From the NCBI GenBank assembly GCA_028279245.1, contig JANQOE010000109.1, positions 1 to 64,000 of the forward strand: 64,000 nucleotides of DNA. The letters run 5' to 3'. Below are positions 20,363-29,775 of the stretch, piece after piece. Positions within the stretch are counted from its first letter, which is position 1, and every line of letters starts with the position of its first letter. The notes beneath the pieces were generated by a model, which made no database searches, was not told where the DNA came from, and worked only from the letters and a program-made list of their open reading frames with translations. The DNA comes from Alphaproteobacteria bacterium (GTDB lineage Bacteria > Pseudomonadota > Alphaproteobacteria > UBA6615). The position numbers and the translations under genes were made by a program.

Positions 20363-21577
20363 CTACGCGTCTCCGCGCGCAATGATGCGGGTTCCGTCGA
20401 CGACCCGGTCGCTGGGGTGCAGGACGACCTGCTCGCCGACCACGACCCCGTCGAGGATTTCCGCCTGCAGCCCATTCGTTCTACCGAGGGTGACAGGGCG
20501 CCGGGTGGCCCGCCCATCCTCCTCGACGAAGGTCAACCAGTCGGCGCCGTCACGAAACAGCGCAGTCAACGGCAACTGCACGACCTCCTCGGCCTGCCAG
20601 AGGATGACCCGGGCTTCGACCCGGTAGCCGTGGCCGAGCCGCTGCCATTTGTCGGCCGGATCGGTCAGGCCGATCACCACATTGACCCGCTGCTCCTCGA
20701 TGCCCAGCGCCGAGACCTTGGTGAAGCCGAACGGTTCGACGCGCTGCACCTGGCCGGCCAGCGCCGCCGCCCCGCCCCATTCGTCGATCAAAACCGCCTG
20801 GCCGGGTTCGATCTGCACGGCGTCCGTCGACAAATAGTCAGCGACAATCTCCAGGTCGCCGGGATCGCCGATTTCGACCAGCGGTTCGCCCGCCCGGACC
20901 ACGCCTTCGCTTTCATGCAGCACCTGGAGGATCTGGCCGTCAACATTGGCAAAGATCGGCACACACTCGCATGATCCGCGCATATCCAGCGACTCAACCG
21001 GCGATACCAGCCGGGCCCGGGCTTCCGCCAGCTCGAAATCGCGCATCTCCAGGGCGGCTTGGGCCGTACTCACCGCCGCTGTCCGCGTGCGGAACTCGCG
21101 TTCGGCGTTATCCAACGCCCGCTCGGATATCGTTTGCGTGTTGATCAAGCGCCGCGCCCGCGACAACTCGGATTCGGCAAAATCCAACTCGGCCAGCGCC
21201 TCTTCAAGCTGGGCGGCGGCCAACGTCCGTGCCGCAGCGGCCGCGCTGACCGCTGCTTCCGCTTCGGCTTCCGTCCGCACATCCAGAAACTCCGGGTCCA
21301 GCGGTTCGATACGGGCGATCACTGTCTCGCCGGCGAAGACCTGGTCGCCGGCTTCCGCGTCAATGCGTAGGGCATGCCCCGTAATGGGCGACGATAGCAC
21401 AAAGACGTCGCGGATCCGCGTCTCGCCCTCTTCATCTGCCGTCACCACCAGCGGACCCTGGGTCACCGCGGTCAGATCGACCGCCACCGGTGTCGGGCGA
21501 AACGCGAAGCCGATCCCCAACACCAGCACACCTAGCAGAACGCCCCAAACCAAGATTCGTCGTCTTGACGCTTTCAT
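20363..21577 (-). CDS. HlyD-type periplasmic adaptor of ABC exporter
   Basis: 404 residues. One membrane anchor (about 8-27, 'ILVWGVLLGVLVLGIGFAF'), a lipoyl/barrel-sandwich half ('PITGHALRIDAEAGDQVFAGETVIARI'), a coiled-coil hairpin (about 95-185, Ala/Glu/Arg rich with 'ERALDNAEREF'), the second barrel half and a beta-barrel. It links an inner-membrane exporter to an outer-membrane channel; no TolC-like gene is present here. Third gene of a compact ATPase-permease-adaptor operon. Confidence 0.9.
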   Translation of the reverse strand: MKASRRRILVWGVLLGVLVLGIGFAFRPTPVAVDLTAVTQGPLVVTADEEGETRIRDVFVLSSPITGHALRIDAEAGDQVFAGETVIARIEPLDPEFLDVRTEAEAEAAVSAAAAARTLAAAQLEEALAELDFAESELSRARRLINTQTISERALDNAEREFRTRTAAVSTAQAALEMRDFELAEARARLVSPVESLDMRGSCECVPIFANVDGQILQVLHESEGVVRAGEPLVEIGDPGDLEIVADYLSTDAVQIEPGQAVLIDEWGGAAALAGQVQRVEPFGFTKVSALGIEEQRVNVVIGLTDPADKWQRLGHGYRVEARVILWQAEEVVQLPLTALFRDGADWLTFVEEDGRATRRPVTLGRTNGLQAEILDGVVVGEQVVLHPSDRVVDGTRIIARGDA

Positions 21578-21582
21578 GATCG

Positions 21583-23946
21583 CTATTCCCTAACCTTCAG
21601 CGCGGCGATCAGGTCCAGCCGATCAAGCCGGAGTCGGACCAGCGCAGCCGATATCAAAGTCGCCGCCAGCACGATGAGGACGGACAAGCCGTAGGTCGAC
21701 GGCTCGATCACCACGGGCACCCGATACAGTTCGGTCTGAAACGAGGCCGACATGATCCAGGCGAGACCAGCGCCCGCCACACATCCCAGCGGCAGGCCGA
21801 TAATGATCAGCGCGCCGATTTCGCCGATCAGAATGTAGGAGATTTCCACCCGCGTGAATCCGAGGACCCGCAACGTCGCCAACTCGTGACCACGCTCTGA
21901 CAGGGCGATCCGGGCATTGTTGTAAGCAACGCCGAACCCCAGGACACAGGCGAAGACGACAAAGAACGAGACGAAGATCAGCAGCGTTTCCGCCAGCGTC
22001 TCATGGAACTTGTCGATCGCGGCCTGCCGCAGGATCACACCGGAAACGTCCGGGGTTTCCTTCAATCGCTCGAACAACGCCGAATGGTACGAGCTGTCGA
22101 CCAGCAGATTGACGTGGCCGACCGTATTCGGCTCTTTGAGAACCCGGTTAAGCGCCGTCAAGTGCATGTATGCCGGGGTCCCGATGTAGGTTTCAAAAGT
22201 GTCCACCACCGGCACTAAAACCACCGGGCGCCGGCCTTCGAGCACCTCGACCCGCACATTCTGCCCGGCTCGGACATTTAGTTTGTCAGCTAGCATTGTC
22301 GACAAGACGAGACCCTCGGGCGGCGGTTCGATCGCCCGGCCATTCACATCCTGAACGATCTGTAGTGAGGCATCGGGCCGAATGCCCTCAATCGAACCAC
22401 GATGCGTCCTCGGCCCGGCATGGAACTCCACGCTGACCGACCGCATAGGCTCCGCCGCGAGAACGCCCGGCATGTGTTCGAAGTCGTACAGCACAGTCTG
22501 CGACTGCGCGTCGAACAGCCCGACGGTCATGTCCTGCCGCTGTGTTTCGAAGAAATAGGACTCGACGATCCTGTCGATCGAGTCGAGCCATTGCAGCGCC
22601 GACACCAAGACCGCAACCGACAAGGCTATCCCGACGCTGGTCATCAGCGAACGGCCCGGCCGACGAGTGAGTTGCCTCACGATGATGCGGCTGGGCTGAT
22701 CCAGCCAGTTCCAGAACGCCGACCCACCCAGCATGCCCTTGCGATAGGCGGTCGGTGTCGGCGGCCGCATCGCCTCCGCCGGCGGCAGTGCCACGGCCTG
22801 GCGCACCGCGCCTAAGGATCCGAGCAGCGTCGCCGCCAGGCTGATCAGCCCCGACACCACGAAAACAGCCGGACCAGGGCGAAACAGCAGGAACGGGAAC
22901 CGGTAGAAGTCACCATACAGCTCGGTGTTAAAGCGCCCGAGCCAGACCCCGGCACCCCAGCCGATCACAACGCCCAAGCCGGCAATCGCCATCACCATCT
23001 TCGCGTAATGCCAGCCGATCTCCCGGTTGCTGTAGCCAAAGGCCTTCAGCAACCCGATCTCGGCCCGTTCCGTCGCAATGAGCCGCGCCAGCACCATGTT
23101 CGACAGGAAGGCCGCCACCGCCAGAAAGATAGAAGGCAGGATGAAGGCCATGCTCCGCAACTGCTGCAGCTCATTCATCAAGAACCAGTTGGACAATTGG
23201 TTCTTGCGGGCCACCGCGCCGACCCCGCCATGGGGCTCCAGCAGCAAGTCGAGGCGATTGATCACGTCGTCGGGCACGGTACCACGCAGCAGCGAGAGCG
23301 AGACATCGTTGAACGCACCATCCAGGTCATAGGCGGCGGCCATCGCCTCGCGGCCCATCCACAGCACGCCGTAGCGCTTTTCGTCCGGCGTCAAGGCGCC
23401 CGGCCCGATCGCGTAGACGAACTCCGGCGAAAGGGCGATCCCGACCACCTCCAGGTCGCGCTTCTTGCCGTTCATGGTCGCGCTGAGGCGATCGCCGGGC
23501 AGCAGGCCATGGGCTTCGGCAAACGGCTCGCTGACCACGACCTCGTCGGGCCGGTTCGGCGCTACCGACCGCCCGACCCGAATCGCCAACTGGTTGAGCA
23601 ATGGCGCACCACGCTCCGGCACCGAGACGACCTGGCCGATCACCGGCTCCTCGAAGCCGGGAATGTCGAGGTTGGCAAACTCGACGACCCGCGTCTGCAC
23701 AGCTTGAACGCCGGGCAGGTCGGCGATGCGATTCGCCAGATTTTCCGGCGCACGTTTCACCGTGGCAAAGACTTCGGCGAACCGGTACCGCTCGTAGTAA
23801 GCGTCCGTCGTGCCCTCGAGCGACTCGATAGAACTCAAGGACATCACCAGCAGGGCAACACCACTGGCAACAACCAGGGCAATTGCCAGGATCTGTCCCC
23901 AAAGCCGCCATAGGTCGCGCAGGAGTTTTCGGTTCAGCGCCCGCAT
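21583..23946 (-). CDS. ABC exporter permease, duplicated FtsX domains (MacB/LolE-like)
   Basis: 787 residues from the ATG two bases after the ATPase stop. A first helix at about 17-40 precedes a large periplasmic region; FtsX-type membrane domains follow at about 255-400 ('[40 protein letters not shown]') and about 660-780 ('[31 protein letters not shown]'), with a second extracytoplasmic region between. This is the tripartite mechanotransmission-type exporter layout. Cargo cannot be predicted; lipids, siderophores or peptides are all possible. Confidence 0.9.
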   Translation of the reverse strand: MRALNRKLLRDLWRLWGQILAIALVVASGVALLVMSLSSIESLEGTTDAYYERYRFAEVFATVKRAPENLANRIADLPGVQAVQTRVVEFANLDIPGFEEPVIGQVVSVPERGAPLLNQLAIRVGRSVAPNRPDEVVVSEPFAEAHGLLPGDRLSATMNGKKRDLEVVGIALSPEFVYAIGPGALTPDEKRYGVLWMGREAMAAAYDLDGAFNDVSLSLLRGTVPDDVINRLDLLLEPHGGVGAVARKNQLSNWFLMNELQQLRSMAFILPSIFLAVAAFLSNMVLARLIATERAEIGLLKAFGYSNREIGWHYAKMVMAIAGLGVVIGWGAGVWLGRFNTELYGDFYRFPFLLFRPGPAVFVVSGLISLAATLLGSLGAVRQAVALPPAEAMRPPTPTAYRKGMLGGSAFWNWLDQPSRIIVRQLTRRPGRSLMTSVGIALSVAVLVSALQWLDSIDRIVESYFFETQRQDMTVGLFDAQSQTVLYDFEHMPGVLAAEPMRSVSVEFHAGPRTHRGSIEGIRPDASLQIVQDVNGRAIEPPPEGLVLSTMLADKLNVRAGQNVRVEVLEGRRPVVLVPVVDTFETYIGTPAYMHLTALNRVLKEPNTVGHVNLLVDSSYHSALFERLKETPDVSGVILRQAAIDKFHETLAETLLIFVSFFVVFACVLGFGVAYNNARIALSERGHELATLRVLGFTRVEISYILIGEIGALIIIGLPLGCVAGAGLAWIMSASFQTELYRVPVVIEPSTYGLSVLIVLAATLISAALVRLRLDRLDLIAALKVRE

Positions 23947-23948
23947 CG

Positions 23949-24680
23949 CTACCAGACGATCTCCCGCGCCTGGACGCGCGTAGCATTGCGCCGCACCTCG
24001 GTAATCTGTCCGTCGGCCAGGGTCACCACCCGGTCCGCCATCTCCGCGATCGACACATTGTGGGTGATGAGCGCTGTTGTCGTGCCAAGGTCCCGGTTCA
24101 CCCGGTCGAGTGCTTCGAGCACGAGCACGCCGGTCTTGCTGTCGAGCGCACCGGTCGGTTCGTCGCACAGCAGGACAGAGGGCTGCTTGGCAATCGCCCT
24201 GGCGATCGCCACCCGCTGTTGCTCGCCACCGGACATCTGCGCCGGAAAATGCTGCGCCCGTTCCGCCAAACCGACCAACGCAAGCGCTGCGGCCGGTTCC
24301 ATCGGTGCCGGTGCGATTTCAGTGACCAGCCCAACATTCTCCAGTGCCGTGAGGCTTGGCACCAAATTGTAGAACTGGAATACGAACCCGACATGATCCC
24401 GCCGGAACCGGGTGAGCGCACTGTCGGCAGCGCTGGTCAACTCGGTCTCTTGGAAAAAGACCTCACCTTGGGTCGGCCGGTCGAGCCCACCCAGGATGTT
24501 CAGGAGGGTCGATTTCCCACTGCCCGACGCACCCAGCAGCACGACAAGCTCGCCCTCATGCAGGTCGAGATCGACGCCGCGCAGGGCCGCAACCTCGACC
24601 TCGCCGGTACGGTAGATCTTCGACAGCCCTCTGCACCGCATGACCGCGTCATCGCGCTCACGCCCGGACGGGCTGGTCAT
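23949..24680 (-). CDS. ABC exporter ATP-binding protein (LolD/MacB type)
   Basis: About 243 residues. Walker A '[21 protein letters not shown]', Q-loop '[18 protein letters not shown]', signature '[16 protein letters not shown]', Walker B '[12 protein letters not shown]', H-loop 'TALITHN'. The '[27 protein letters not shown]' and '[13 protein letters not shown]' forms are typical of exporter-energising LolD/MacB ATPases. I place the start at an ATG 11 codons inside the longest frame, which opens with a GTG at 24713; neither has a good ribosome-binding site. First gene of the exporter operon. Confidence 0.9.
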   Translation of the reverse strand: MTSPSGRERDDAVMRCRGLSKIYRTGEVEVAALRGVDLDLHEGELVVLLGASGSGKSTLLNILGGLDRPTQGEVFFQETELTSAADSALTRFRRDHVGFVFQFYNLVPSLTALENVGLVTEIAPAPMEPAAALALVGLAERAQHFPAQMSGGEQQRVAIARAIAKQPSVLLCDEPTGALDSKTGVLVLEALDRVNRDLGTTTALITHNVSIAEMADRVVTLADGQITEVRRNATRVQAREIVW

Positions 24681-24746
24681 TTCCACATCGATAGTCACGC
24701 AGCCAACAGCCACGTTTGCCCTGGGCCGGCACTGACCCAGATCAGA

Positions 24747-25760
24747 CTATGACACGGCGGCGGGCTCCACCGACTGTTCGATCGGCCCGAAAATCGAGGC
24801 GCCGTCCCCGTCGAGCATTTCGATCCGCACGGTATCGCCGTACCGCATGAACGGCGTTCGCGGCGCGCCATGCAGGATCGTCTCGATCATCCGCTGCTCC
24901 GCCAGGCAGGAGTAACCACGCCCACCATCCGCCACTGTCCGGCCCGGCCCGCCGTCAGTATCCTTATTCGACACGGTGCCGGAGCCAATGATGGCCCCCG
25001 CCCGCAACGGCCGGGTCCGCGCCGCATGGGCGATCAGTTGAGGAAAATCGAAGGTCATATCCTCGCCGGCTTCCGCCTTGCCGAACGGCTTACCGTTCAG
25101 CTGCACCAGCAACGGCAGATGCAGTCGCCCGCCATCCCAGGCGGTGCCAAGTTCGTCCGGGGTGACCGCCACCGGTGCGAACGCCGAGGACGGTTTCGAC
25201 TGAAAGAAACCGAACCCCTTGGCCAACTCGCCCGGAATCAGCCCGCGCAGCGACACATCGTTGACCAGCATCAACAGGCGGATCGTCTCACCGGCCGCGC
25301 TCACCGCAACACCGGCCGGCGTGTCATCGACGACAACCGCCACCTCGGCTTCGAAGTCGATACCCCAGCCCTCATCCGCCATCCGAATAGGCTCGCGCGG
25401 TCCCAGGAAAGCGTCGGAGCCGCCCTGATACATCAGTGGATCGGTCCAGAAGGACTCCGGCATCTCCGCACCCCGCGCCCGCCGTACCAACTCGACATGA
25501 TTCACGTAGGCCGAACCGTCAGCCCATTGATAGGCTCGGGGCAGCGGCGACTCGCATGAGTCCGGATCGAACGCCGCCCCCGCCTTGGCGCCGGCCTCAA
25601 ACGCCTCATATTCGGATTGCAGCGAGGCAGAAACCGCCGCCCAGTCGTCCAGCGCGGCCTGGAGGGTCGGCACCGACCCGGCCGTAGTCCAACGTCTGAG
25701 GTCGCGGCTCACCAACATCAGCCGCCCGTCCCGGCCCTGCCGCATGCTTGCCAGCTTCAT
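24747..25760 (-). CDS. Fumarylacetoacetate hydrolase family protein
   Basis: 337 residues from the ATG of 'MKLASMRQGRDGRLMLVS'. The N-terminal 80 residues form the bacterial FAH_N2-type domain, and the C-terminal FAH domain holds the metal Glu residues in 'GIDFEAEVAVVVDD', plus 'LLMLVNDVSLRGL' and 'KPSSAFAPVAVTPDELG'. Family members hydrolyse C-C bonds of acylpyruvates or related 2,4-diketo acids. It is divergent from the CoA-transferase/lyase pair across 105 bp with a plausible promoter. The true substrate is unknown. Confidence 0.9.
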   Translation of the reverse strand: MKLASMRQGRDGRLMLVSRDLRRWTTAGSVPTLQAALDDWAAVSASLQSEYEAFEAGAKAGAAFDPDSCESPLPRAYQWADGSAYVNHVELVRRARGAEMPESFWTDPLMYQGGSDAFLGPREPIRMADEGWGIDFEAEVAVVVDDTPAGVAVSAAGETIRLLMLVNDVSLRGLIPGELAKGFGFFQSKPSSAFAPVAVTPDELGTAWDGGRLHLPLLVQLNGKPFGKAEAGEDMTFDFPQLIAHAARTRPLRAGAIIGSGTVSNKDTDGGPGRTVADGGRGYSCLAEQRMIETILHGAPRTPFMRYGDTVRIEMLDGDGASIFGPIEQSVEPAAVS

Positions 25761-25796
25761 CCGCTGCCCTTTGTCCTGCCGCCCGAAGATTGCCGT

Positions 25797-25825
25797 CTTA
25801 TAGGCCACAAGAGACCTGGCCCCAA
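25797..25825 (-). promoter_or_regulatory. Candidate promoter for FAH-family gene
   Basis: On the minus strand TTGGGG and TATAAG are spaced 17 bp, 37 bp upstream of the ATG. The -10 is 5/6 to consensus; the -35 is weak. Confidence 0.35.
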
Positions 25826-25865
25826 CTCCTGTGGCACGCCGGAACGTTGCGCTAGACTGCAGTTC

Positions 25866-27035
25866 ATGAGTGGACAAAAAACCGGCCCGCTTGCGGGCAT
25901 CCGGGTAATCGATCTGTCACGCCTGGTGGCCGGCAACATGTTGTCGGGCGTGCTGGCCGACTTCGGTGCGGACGTCATCAAGGTCGAACGACCCGACAAG
26001 GGTGACGATCTGCGCGCCTGGCGCGAGGCGGAAACCGAGATCTACTGGAAGGCCTACGCCCGCAACAAACGCAGCATCACCGCCGACCTGAAGACCGAGG
26101 CCGGGCGCGCGCGGGTCCGCGCGTTAGCCGCGCAGGCCGATGTGCTGATCGAGAATTTCCTGCCCGGCAAGATGGAGGCGATGGACCTCGGCCCGGAACC
26201 GCTGATGCGCGCCAACCCGAAACTGATTTATGTCCGGGTATCCGGCTGGGGTCAGACCGGCGAATACCGGCACAAACCGGGCTTTGGCACCCTAGTCGAG
26301 GCGATGTCGGGTTTCGCCCACCTGAACGGCTTCGCGGACCGACCGCCGACCCTCCCGCCCCTCGCAACGGCCGACATGATCGCCGGCCTCTACGGCGCTT
26401 TCGGCGTGCTGGCCGCGCTGCGAGAGGTGGAGGTCAATGGCGGCCGCGGGCAGGTCGTCGACTTGTCCTTGTTCGAGAGCATCTTCTCCTTCGTCGCGGC
26501 CGAGGCTTTAAAGTTCCGCTTGACCGGTGAAGTCAGCATGCGGGCGGGCAATCAAGCCGTGCACACCGCGCCGCGCAACGTCTACCGGACAAAGGACGGC
26601 CGTTTCCTCGCGCTGTCGGGTTCGATGCAAAGCATGTACGAACGCCTGGTCCGCACCCTTGACCGCCCAGATTTGATCGACGATCCGCGGTTCCGGACCA
26701 ATGACGACCGCGTCCAAAACCGTGACGAACTGGACACAATCATCGGTTCCTATTTCGCCGAACACACACTTGAGGAGAATCTGGCCGCCATGGCGGAAGC
26801 AGGCGTCACTGCCGCGCCAGTGTTGACGGTGGCGGACCTGGTGGACCACCCATACGTCCGCAGCCGCGCAGTCCTGAACGACGTGCCCGACACGGACATG
26901 CAGCATGCGCCATTGACGGCGCCGATCCCGCGCCTGTCGGCAACGCCCGGCAGCATCCGGCGCCAGGCCCCCAGCCTCGGCCAGGACGAAGCGGACATAT
27001 TAGCTGAGCTAAACGGCACGGGGCGAGACCAGTGA
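25866..27035 (+). CDS. CaiB/BaiF family (class III) CoA-transferase
   Basis: 389 residues from the ATG of 'MSGQKTGPLAGIRVIDLSRLVAG'. 'LADFGADVIKVERPDKGDDLR' and 'YWKAYARNKRSI' are the nucleotide-binding blocks of the family, and the catalytic Asp is in 'ATADMIAGLYGAF' (about residue 171). Class III enzymes move CoA between organic acids through an Asp-acyl-CoA intermediate. Coupled by a GTGA overlap to a CoA-ester lyase, so I infer activation of a dicarboxylic acid followed by aldol cleavage. Confidence 0.92.
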   Translation: MSGQKTGPLAGIRVIDLSRLVAGNMLSGVLADFGADVIKVERPDKGDDLRAWREAETEIYWKAYARNKRSITADLKTEAGRARVRALAAQADVLIENFLPGKMEAMDLGPEPLMRANPKLIYVRVSGWGQTGEYRHKPGFGTLVEAMSGFAHLNGFADRPPTLPPLATADMIAGLYGAFGVLAALREVEVNGGRGQVVDLSLFESIFSFVAAEALKFRLTGEVSMRAGNQAVHTAPRNVYRTKDGRFLALSGSMQSMYERLVRTLDRPDLIDDPRFRTNDDRVQNRDELDTIIGSYFAEHTLEENLAAMAEAGVTAAPVLTVADLVDHPYVRSRAVLNDVPDTDMQHAPLTAPIPRLSATPGSIRRQAPSLGQDEADILAELNGTGRDQ

Positions 27036-27946
27036 GCACCGACGACCTCGGTTGGCGTTCCCTACTGTTCGTACCGGTCACCAACGAACGTTTCATCACC
27101 AGCGCCTTGCGCACCGATGCGGACGCGATCCAGCTTGACCTGGAAGACAGTATTCCTGTTGACGACAAGGGTCTCGCGCGCCAGATGGTCGGCGACAGCG
27201 TCACACGCGTCGCCGACCAACGGAGAGACGTCGTCGTGCGCGTCAACAATCACCCGGACGCGCTCGAACAAGACCTGGATGCAGCGGTGCGCCGCGGCTT
27301 GACAGCGATCACCTTGCCGAAGGTCGGCTCGCCCAATCTGATCGTGCAAACTGCCGCCCAATTGGCTGGCCTCGAAGCCAAGCATGGCCTCGCCGAAGGA
27401 ACAGTCCGGCTAATCGCCATGATCGAGACCGCCGAAGGCCTCGTCAACGCCGCTCCAATCGCCGCCAGCAGCCCGCGCCTGGTGGCCGTCACCATCGGCC
27501 CGGAGGATCTGGCCCTGTCCCTCGGCTGCGCGGTGACCGAAGACGCGATGTACTATCCGGCGATGACGGTCCTGACGGCAGCCCGCGCTGCCGCCAAGAT
27601 TCCGCTGGGCTTCATCGGCTCCATGGCGGAGTACCGCGATCTCCCCCGGTACCGGCAATGGATCAACCGCGCCCGCAGTCTCGGCTTCGAGGGCGCCTTC
27701 TGCATCCACCCAACCCAGGTCCCGGTGCTGAACGAGACATTCCTGCCGACCGACGACGAACTCGCCCACGCTAGCGCACTGGTAGAGGCCTTTGACGAGC
27801 AGGCGACGGCCGGCCGCGGCGCCTTCGCCTTCGAGGACCGTATGATCGACGCCCCAGTCGCCCAGCGCGCCAGCCAGCTGCTGAGCCGCGCCAAGCGTTT
27901 TCAAGCCGCGAGCAAAGCGCCAGCCAAAGACCCTAGCGGCGCCTGA
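27032..27946 (+). CDS. HpcH/HpaI-type CoA-ester lyase (CitE/malyl-CoA lyase-like)
   Basis: 304 residues, GTG start overlapping the previous stop. TIM-barrel blocks: 'WRSLLFVPVTNERF', 'DAIQLDLEDSIP', 'VRVNN', 'LPKV', the Mg-binding Glu in 'MIETAEGLVNA' and Asp in 'IGPEDLALSLG', and 'GFEGAFCIHPTQVPVLNE' near the C-terminus. Relatives cleave malyl-, methylmalyl- or citramalyl-CoA to acetyl-CoA plus an oxo acid. With the CoA-transferase this could be a malate, citramalate or itaconate route, but no hydratase gene is next to it. Confidence 0.9.
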   Translation: MSTDDLGWRSLLFVPVTNERFITSALRTDADAIQLDLEDSIPVDDKGLARQMVGDSVTRVADQRRDVVVRVNNHPDALEQDLDAAVRRGLTAITLPKVGSPNLIVQTAAQLAGLEAKHGLAEGTVRLIAMIETAEGLVNAAPIAASSPRLVAVTIGPEDLALSLGCAVTEDAMYYPAMTVLTAARAAAKIPLGFIGSMAEYRDLPRYRQWINRARSLGFEGAFCIHPTQVPVLNETFLPTDDELAHASALVEAFDEQATAGRGAFAFEDRMIDAPVAQRASQLLSRAKRFQAASKAPAKDPSGA

Positions 27947-27972
27947 CTCTGGGTCTCGGACGGTCGGACTGC

Positions 27973-28020
27973 CAAGCATGTTCTTGGCGGTCGCTAGGCT
28001 AGGCTAGGCTAATCCTGCCC
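27973..28020. repeat. Intergenic hairpin repeat, copy A
   Basis: Lies between two convergent gene ends. GCCAAG-6 nt-CTTGGC forms a hairpin, followed by three TAGGC-type tandem units and then 'taatcctgccccgc'. The same order (hairpin, CTAA, TCCTG, CCCCGC) recurs just upstream of the tRNA-Ser gene at 37158-37200. It may act as a bidirectional terminator here. Confidence 0.5.
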
Positions 28021-28025
28021 CGCTT

Positions 28026-28871
28026 TCACGCCGCCTCCGCGGCCGCTCTCGGGCGTTCCCCGGCGACGGTGGTCCGGTACATGACACGCCGGTGGCCAGC
28101 GTAGTCGTCGATGGCATGGTGCAGCAGGCAGGAATTCTCCCACAAACCCAACGTGCCGTCATACCAGCGTAACCGGCAGGTGAACTCCGGTCGAACGGCG
28201 TGCTCCAGCAGGAATGTCACGATCGCCCGGCTCTCCGCCTCGCTCATTCCCTTGAAACAGCGGATCGTGCTGTTGATCAAGAGGTACGGCTCATCCGTCG
28301 CCGGGTGCCGGCAAACCAACGGATGCTCCGTTTCGATCTTTGAGACGGCCTTCGCGTCGGGTTGCACGCTGACGGCCCGCACCGCGGCGTTTGTCGCGTA
28401 GACGTCCTGGGCGCTATGTATGCTGGTCAGGCCTTCCAGGAACCCACGCATGGTGGGCGAGAGCGCCGCGAAGGCGTCGGTCAGGTCGGCAAACAAAGTG
28501 TCGCCACCAACCGGCGGTGTTTCTCCGGCGTACAGCATGGTGAGCCCCGGTGGGGCCTTGAACCAAGCCAAGTCCATGTGCCAGGCACCGCCAATGTTTG
28601 GTCCATCGTCGTCCGCTTCGCGGACCATCTTCACCACGTCCTCCTGCCCTTCCAGGGGCACGTGAATGGGGTTGCCGCTGAACGGGCCGAACTGCTGTGC
28701 CAACTGGCTCAACTCGGACGGACTGAGCTGTTGGTCGCGGACAGCCAGTACGTGAAACCGCGCCAGCGCATCGCGCAGGTCAGCGATGAGGTTTTCCGAT
28801 GCGTCGCGCAAATCCACGCCGCGTATTTCGGCACCGAGGGCGCCGGTGAGCGGGGTAACCTCCATATTCAT
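28026..28871 (-). CDS. TauD/TfdA-family Fe(II)/2-oxoglutarate dioxygenase
   Basis: 281 residues; the ATG overlaps the stop of the SMP-30 gene (ATGA). The facial triad is H98 and D100 in 'GGAWHMDLAWF' plus a distal His near 251 in 'LLHHAIDDYAGHRRVMYRTTV', with the 2-oxoglutarate Arg in the same C-terminal block. Members hydroxylate taurine, sulfate esters, phenoxyacids, carnitine precursors and others. Being last in a sugar-acid operon, it may strip a substituent from the substrate; a specific substrate cannot be assigned. Confidence 0.9.
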   Translation of the reverse strand: MNMEVTPLTGALGAEIRGVDLRDASENLIADLRDALARFHVLAVRDQQLSPSELSQLAQQFGPFSGNPIHVPLEGQEDVVKMVREADDDGPNIGGAWHMDLAWFKAPPGLTMLYAGETPPVGGDTLFADLTDAFAALSPTMRGFLEGLTSIHSAQDVYATNAAVRAVSVQPDAKAVSKIETEHPLVCRHPATDEPYLLINSTIRCFKGMSEAESRAIVTFLLEHAVRPEFTCRLRWYDGTLGLWENSCLLHHAIDDYAGHRRVMYRTTVAGERPRAAAEAA

Positions 28872-29775
28872 CCTACGAAACTCACGGGGCGCTGACCGCA
28901 AACGCCCGGCTCCAGAGCGAAGACGCCGCCCGACAGTGGCGCGTCGGCCAGCGTGCGTTCGGGCAAGCGCACGCGCGCTGAGGTGATGAACAACGTTTCC
29001 AGATCCTTGCCGCCGAAGGCGCAGCTCGTCGGCCGCGGCACCGGCAGGCTGATCTCCCGGTCGAGCCTTCCGTCGGGCCTGTAGCGCCTGACGCACCAGC
29101 CGTCCCAGATCGCGCACCAAACATTACCGTCAGCATCAACCGTCAAACCGTCCGGCCGGCCTTCCTCTGGCGCGATGCGCGCGAACTCACGCCGCTTGGA
29201 GATTTCTCCCGTCGCGATATCGAAGTCGTAGGCGTAGATGATGCCCGGGCCCGTATCGACGAAGTAGAAGGTGCGATCGTCCGGACTCCAGTCGAGGCCG
29301 TTGGAGACAGCGAAGCCGCTATCCATCTTCTCCCACGCTCCAGCGGCATCGAAGCGATAGAGGGCCCCGGTCGGCGTTGCCGCATCCAGTGGCATGGAGC
29401 CGGCCCAGAGGCGGCCGGCGCGGTCGCATCGGGCGTCGTTGAAGCGGTTCTCGGGGATGTGCGCTTCGGGGTTTATCAGTGGTTTCAGAACACCTGAGTC
29501 GATGTCGAGGGACTCCAAGCCATCTTGGTGAGCGCCGCAAAACCACCGCTTCGCCGGTGCACCAAGGAACCAACCAGGCGAGGCAAATTCATCGAACTGT
29601 TGTGGCCGGTGGCGGGCGTGAACGCGTGTACCGCCGGTGCCAAGATATCGACCCAGATCAGCCGTTCATGAGCCGCATCCCAGACCGGACCCTCGCCGAG
29701 ATAGGCCGCCCAAGGCAGCACGCACTCGACGTTTGGATCGGGCCTGACATCCCGCCGCGGTGGGCGGATGTTCAT
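28868..29775 (-). pseudogene. SMP-30/gluconolactonase-like gene, frameshifted, joined to IclR frame
   Basis: The first propeller blades are read in the IclR frame from M268 of that protein ('AYLGEGPVWDAAHERLIWVDI', ending 'RRSGGFAALTK'), and the remainder continues in another frame from about 29527 ('DGLESLDIDSG', 'NRFNDARCDRAGRLWAGSM', 'SNGLDWSPDDRTFYFVDTG', 'GRPDGLTVDADGNVWCA', 'PTSCAFGG'). Metal ligands E, N, N and D are all present across the two frames. One extra base near 29524-29530 would restore a continuous lactonase of about 300 residues, so this is a single-base frameshift, real or a sequencing error. Confidence 0.75.
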
